Assembly (NCBI GenBank): GCA_963545585.1
Contig: CAUUKX010000094.1
Span: 1-7,696, forward strand
Direction of reading: 5' to 3'
DNA length: 7,696 bases
DNA from: W11650 sp963545585
GTDB taxonomy: Bacteria > Bacillota > Clostridia > Lachnospirales > Vallitaleaceae
A model generated the notes under the pieces. That model did not search any database and had not been told where the DNA came from. It saw only the letters and a program-made list of their open reading frames with translations. The position numbers and the translations under genes were made by a program. Position 1 is the first letter of the stretch. Each line of letters opens with the position of its first letter. Positions 6,439-7,696 of the stretch are shown in pieces.

Positions 6439-7485
6439 GTGGATAATAAAATTATCAGAAAGGCGTTGTTTAATGAAAAGGGCGATATTGAGTTGAGCAA
6501 ACGGCGGCTGATTAACGGCAATACCACCAATTTAAATGATTTTAACAATATCAAATACAGCTGGACGAGCGATTGGTATCGGCAGGCGATGAATAATTTT
6601 TGGATTCCGGAAGAAATCAATATGAGCCAGGATGTCAAGGATTACCGGCTGCTGGATGAGGCGGAAAAGACAGCGTATGATAAAATTTTATCATTTCTGA
6701 TTTTTTTAGACAGTATTCAAACGGCCAATTTGCCCAATATCAGTGAATATATTACCGCCAATGAGGTCAATTTATGTTTAAATATTCAGACCTTTCAGGA
6801 AGCGGTACATTCGCAAAGCTACGGCTATATTTTAGACAGTATCTGCTCGCCGGAGGAAAGAACGGAGATTCTTTATCAGTGGCGGGATGATCCGCACTTG
6901 CTGGCCAGAAATAAGTTTATCGGCGACCTGTATAATGAGTTTTATGAGGAAAAATCGCCGTGGCTTTTGGCCAAAACCATGATTGCCAACTATATTTTGG
7001 AAGGGATTTATTTTTATTCGGGCTTTATGTTCTTTTATAATTTGGGCAGAATGGGCAAGATGCCCGGCACCGTGCAGGAAATCCGCTATATCAACCGGGA
7101 TGAGAACACACATTTGTGGCTGTTCCGGTCAATGCTGCTGGAGCTGAAAAAAGAAGAGCCGGAACTGTTTACCGAAGAAAAGGTGGCGGTGTACAAGGCG
7201 ATGATAAAAGAAGGGGCGGAGCAGGAAATCCGCTGGGGCCAGTATGTGCTGGATAATAAGATTCCGGGGCTGACCAATCAGATGGTGGAGGCCTATATTA
7301 AGTATTTGGGCAATCAGCGCAGTATGGCGCTGGGCTTTGGCCCGCTTTATGAGGAGCATCAAACCGAACCGGATGCGATGAGCTGGGTCAGCGAGTACTC
7401 TGACCCCAATCAGATCAAGACGGATTTCTTTGAGGGCAAGCCCAGTGCTTATTCCAAGGCGGCAGTGATTGAGGATGATTTGTAG
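6439..7485 (+). CDS. nrdB: Ribonucleoside-diphosphate reductase, class I (Ia-type), beta (radical) subunit
   Basis: The 348-residue ferritin-like protein houses the dinuclear metal site and tyrosyl radical for NrdA. All six ligands match the class I pattern: Asp91 in 'FLIFLDSIQ', Glu121 and His124 in 'FQEAVHSQSY', Glu188 in 'YILEGIYFY', and Glu222 and His225 in 'INRDENTHLW'. The radical tyrosine is Tyr128, four residues after His124, so this is not a class Ic protein with Phe at that place. Trp55 in 'NNFWIPEE' and Asp221 fit the radical-transfer path. The acidic tail ending IEDDL fits the alpha-binding C-terminus. The length is usual for NrdB. It starts with GTG, supported by AAAGGAG. It is the second gene of the nrdAB operon. 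Oxygen is needed to build the cofactor if it is di-iron; a di-manganese form would need a flavodoxin-like NrdI, not present in this window. Confidence 0.97.
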   Translation: MDNKIIRKALFNEKGDIELSKRRLINGNTTNLNDFNNIKYSWTSDWYRQAMNNFWIPEEINMSQDVKDYRLLDEAEKTAYDKILSFLIFLDSIQTANLPNISEYITANEVNLCLNIQTFQEAVHSQSYGYILDSICSPEERTEILYQWRDDPHLLARNKFIGDLYNEFYEEKSPWLLAKTMIANYILEGIYFYSGFMFFYNLGRMGKMPGTVQEIRYINRDENTHLWLFRSMLLELKKEEPELFTEEKVAVYKAMIKEGAEQEIRWGQYVLDNKIPGLTNQMVEAYIKYLGNQRSMALGFGPLYEEHQTEPDAMSWVSEYSDPNQIKTDFFEGKPSAYSKAAVIEDDL

Positions 7486-7571
7486 GCGGCAGCCCGCAGA
7501 AATCGTTTGCTGAAATGTATTTTATAGCCTTACTTCAATTAAAGCTGCGATAAAGCCATTCTGCATTTTGA

Positions 7572-7635
7572 GGGTTTATGAATGTTGCCGGAGTGGTAAT
7601 GATTTTTGGTGGACTTTTTAAAATTTCATAAACCC
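7572..7635. repeat. Inverted repeat with 11-bp arms enclosing a 17-codon ORF
   Basis: GGGTTTATGAA (7572-7582) and TTCATAAACCC (7625-7635) are perfectly complementary, separated by 42 bases. A small plus-strand ORF starts with the ATG in the left arm (7578) and stops with the TAA in the right arm (7629-7631), giving MNVAGVVMIFGGLFKIS. Neither arm is followed by a T-run, so it is not a standard terminator for nrdB, though it may cap the nrdAB mRNA. It could also be a tiny inverted-repeat element. Apart from this and the promoter at 7643, the 211 bases after nrdB hold nothing I recognise. Confidence 0.6.
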
Positions 7636-7642
7636 GCCTTGA

Positions 7643-7671
7643 TTGACAATTCCTGTTTTGTATACTATAAT
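7643..7671 (+). promoter_or_regulatory. Perfect-consensus SigA promoter reading out of the right edge
   Basis: TTGACA (7643-7648), exactly 17 bases, then TATAAT (7666-7671). Transcription would start near 7678 and run out of the window, so a gene or RNA should lie just beyond. The ATG at 7688 is too close to be confidently called a start. Confidence 0.8.
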
Positions 7672-7696
7672 TGCAGCAAGTGGGGAAATGTTTTTC

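Overview
The window looks like chromosomal DNA of a low- to mid-GC Gram-positive bacterium, most likely a Clostridia-type Bacillota. The clues are strong AGGAGG-type ribosome binding sites, SigA-like TTGACA/TATAAT promoters, a secreted protein with copper-amine-oxidase-N-like domains, multi-PepSY proteins, and the N-terminus of a Phd-type antitoxin of a kind I associate with gut and rumen Clostridia. The taxonomic call is an inference, not a search result.

Layout. (1) 1-1446, plus strand: the 3' part of a gene for a PepSY-repeat protein, open at the left edge. It holds three nucleotide-identical 423-bp tandem copies plus the first 55 bp of a fourth, then a Ser/Glu/Pro-rich tail. (2) 1447-1676: a convergent intergenic region with a 17-bp direct repeat overlapping the stop codon of the PepSY gene, and a ~107-bp imperfect palindrome that can act as a two-way terminator and also resembles a small inverted-repeat mobile element. 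(3) 1675-3363, minus strand: a secreted 562-residue protein with two copper-amine-oxidase-N-like modules followed by a beta-propeller-like region. (4) 3405-3479, minus strand: a 24-codon ORF with its own ribosome binding site that is the N-terminus of a Phd/YefM-type antitoxin, cut off after its first conserved segment. It lies between a strong promoter, with a partly duplicated core, and the secreted-protein gene. (5) 3765-7485, plus strand: nrdA and nrdB, the two subunits of a class I (Ia-type) aerobic ribonucleotide reductase, with all key catalytic, radical and metal-ligand residues present. (6) 7486-7696: intergenic, with an 11-bp-arm inverted repeat enclosing a 17-codon ORF and a perfect-consensus promoter firing out of the right edge.

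The only clear metabolic unit is nrdAB: NrdB makes the tyrosyl radical and NrdA reduces ribonucleotides to deoxyribonucleotides. The PepSY gene and the propeller gene are convergent and both look like envelope or exported proteins, but nothing shows that they work together. The most unusual items are the perfect 423-bp PepSY array, the truncated antitoxin as a leader ORF, and the short repeat elements at the gene borders. I saw no RNA genes, no CRISPR array, no complete insertion sequence and no complete new defence system.
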